Source: Candidatus Dormiibacterota bacterium
Lineage (GTDB): Bacteria > Acidobacteriota > Polarisedimenticolia > Gp22-AA2
Direction of reading: 5' to 3'
DNA: 64,000 bases
Assembly (NCBI GenBank): GCA_035635555.1
Contig: DASQAT010000035.1
Coordinates: 124,001-188,000, forward strand
Shown: piece by piece, positions 63,429-64,000 of the stretch
Layout: each line of letters opens with the position of its first letter
Numbering within the stretch: position 1 is the stretch's first letter
Program-made: the position numbers and the translations under genes
The notes under the pieces: model-generated
Seen by the model: only the letters and a program-made list of their open reading frames with translations
What the model was told of the DNA's origin: nothing
The model's database searches: none

Positions 63429-64000
63429 TCATTCGTCCGCCTGGGGCTGCCCGTCCCCTGTCCCCGGGGACTGCTCGTACTCCCTGAGCTTCCGTTGCAG
63501 GGTCCTGAGGCCGATGCCGAGGATCTCCGCCGCGCGGGTTCGATTGCCGCCCGTCTGCTGCAGGGTGCGCAGAATCGCATCCTTCTCGATGTCCTCCATG
63601 CGGCGGGACGAGCCCGCCGGAGGAAGGACGGGGGCGGCGGGGAGGGGGAGACGCGAACGGTAGTGCTCCGGCATATGGTCGAGCGTGAGAACGCGGATCG
63701 AGGCGTCGGCGAGGACCACGAGGCTCTCCATCAGGTTCCGCAGCTCGCGCACGTTCCCTTCCCAGCGCGCCTCGGTCATCGCCTCGAGGACCTCGGGCGA
63801 GAGCTGCAGCAGCGGACGGTCGTTCTCGTTCTTGAACATCTCGAAGAAGCGGTGCGCCAGCAGGGGGATGTCCTCGCGACGCTCGCGCAGGGGCGGCACG
63901 GCGATGGTCACGACCTTCAGCCGGTAATACAGATCGCTGCGGAATGCTCCGGCCGCCACCTTGGCCTCCAGATCGGAGTTCGTCGCGGCGATGATCCGCA
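63429..64000 (-). CDS. Sigma-54-dependent response regulator, C-terminal part
   Basis: A gene cut by the window edge; about 190 C-terminal residues are visible. It contains the end of the AAA+ domain (IIAATNSDLEA, FRSDLYYRLKVVTIAVPPLRER, NVRELRNLMESLVVL) and a Fis-type helix-turn-helix (GNRTRAAEILGIGLRTLQRKLREYEQ). It is the third sigma-54 activator in this window and is followed downstream by the receiver-only gene with the sigma-54 promoter. The N-terminal domain and the start lie beyond 64000. Confidence 0.88.
   Translation of the reverse strand, partial: RIIAATNSDLEAKVAAGAFRSDLYYRLKVVTIAVPPLRERREDIPLLAHRFFEMFKNENDRPLLQLSPEVLEAMTEARWEGNVRELRNLMESLVVLADASIRVLTLDHMPEHYRSRLPLPAAPVLPPAGSSRRMEDIEKDAILRTLQQTGGNRTRAAEILGIGLRTLQRKLREYEQSPGTGDGQPQADE

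Overview
The window is chromosomal DNA from a high-GC, Gram-negative bacterium. Outer-membrane barrel proteins, lipoproteins with lipobox cysteines, FtsEX, DegP and NtrY/NtrX-type regulation all point to a diderm. The many TPR proteins, a VWA protein resembling the 'VWFA-related Acidobacterial' family and a secreted peptidase/propeller/barrel fusion suggest Acidobacteriota or a close relative. That placement is inference, because there is no rRNA or other strong marker. I see no tRNA, rRNA, CRISPR array, prophage or intact insertion sequence. The window reads as ordinary chromosome with unusual regulatory DNA.

Layout. 0-8 kb: thioredoxin-fold oxidoreductase, phosphodiesterase plus aminotransferase, Smr protein, PhzF isomerase, cation/proton antiporter, DUF4440-like protein and a Nudix-SelW fusion. 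8-15 kb: OPT and APC transporters divergent from a lipoprotein dipeptidyl-peptidase III, then a lipoprotein esterase. 15-21 kb: a minus-strand block of HU, NtrY-like kinase, NtrX-like sigma-54 activator, TPR protein and a 56-residue membrane protein, with ttcA divergent from HU. 21-27 kb: a candidate structured RNA, HEAT-repeat protein, bactofilin, split methyltransferase-like protein, TypA/BipA and a glycerophosphodiesterase. 27.5-29.5 kb: an ATP-sulfurylase gene behind a leader with a cysteine-codon cluster and a textbook intrinsic terminator. 29.5-36 kb: histone-like basic protein, TPR proteins, a secreted protein, two paralogous lipoproteins and a porin. 36-44 kb: aroA, VWA protein, membrane HEAGH protein, a small Cys-cluster protein and a three-gene operon ending in the peptidase/propeller/barrel protein. 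44-54 kb: cupin, ftsX, ftsE, gatB, gpsA, M1 peptidase, hydrolase and saccharopine dehydrogenase-like protein. 54-64 kb: a beta-oxidation cluster behind a sigma-54 activator, DegP, a receiver-only regulator and a third, truncated sigma-54 activator.

How parts fit together. Peptide use is represented by OPT uptake, DPP III and M1 peptidase, and amino-acid transport by APC. Fatty-acid oxidation is encoded by adjacent acyl-CoA dehydrogenase, FadJ-like and FadI-like genes. Three sigma-54 activators lie in 48 kb, and at least four intergenic sites resemble -24/-12 promoters: before the TPR gene at 16.6 kb, the secreted protein at 32.4 kb, the porin at 34.9 kb and the receiver protein at 63.3 kb.

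The strongest candidates for something undescribed are the cysteine-codon leader ORF with attenuator before the sulfurylase gene, mutually exclusive hairpins before the 56-residue membrane protein gene, the Nudix-SelW fusion, a 142-bp long-armed inverted repeat near 54 kb, and the structured RNA candidate beside ttcA. Starts and functions come from reading motifs, spacing and ribosome-binding sites; no database search was possible.
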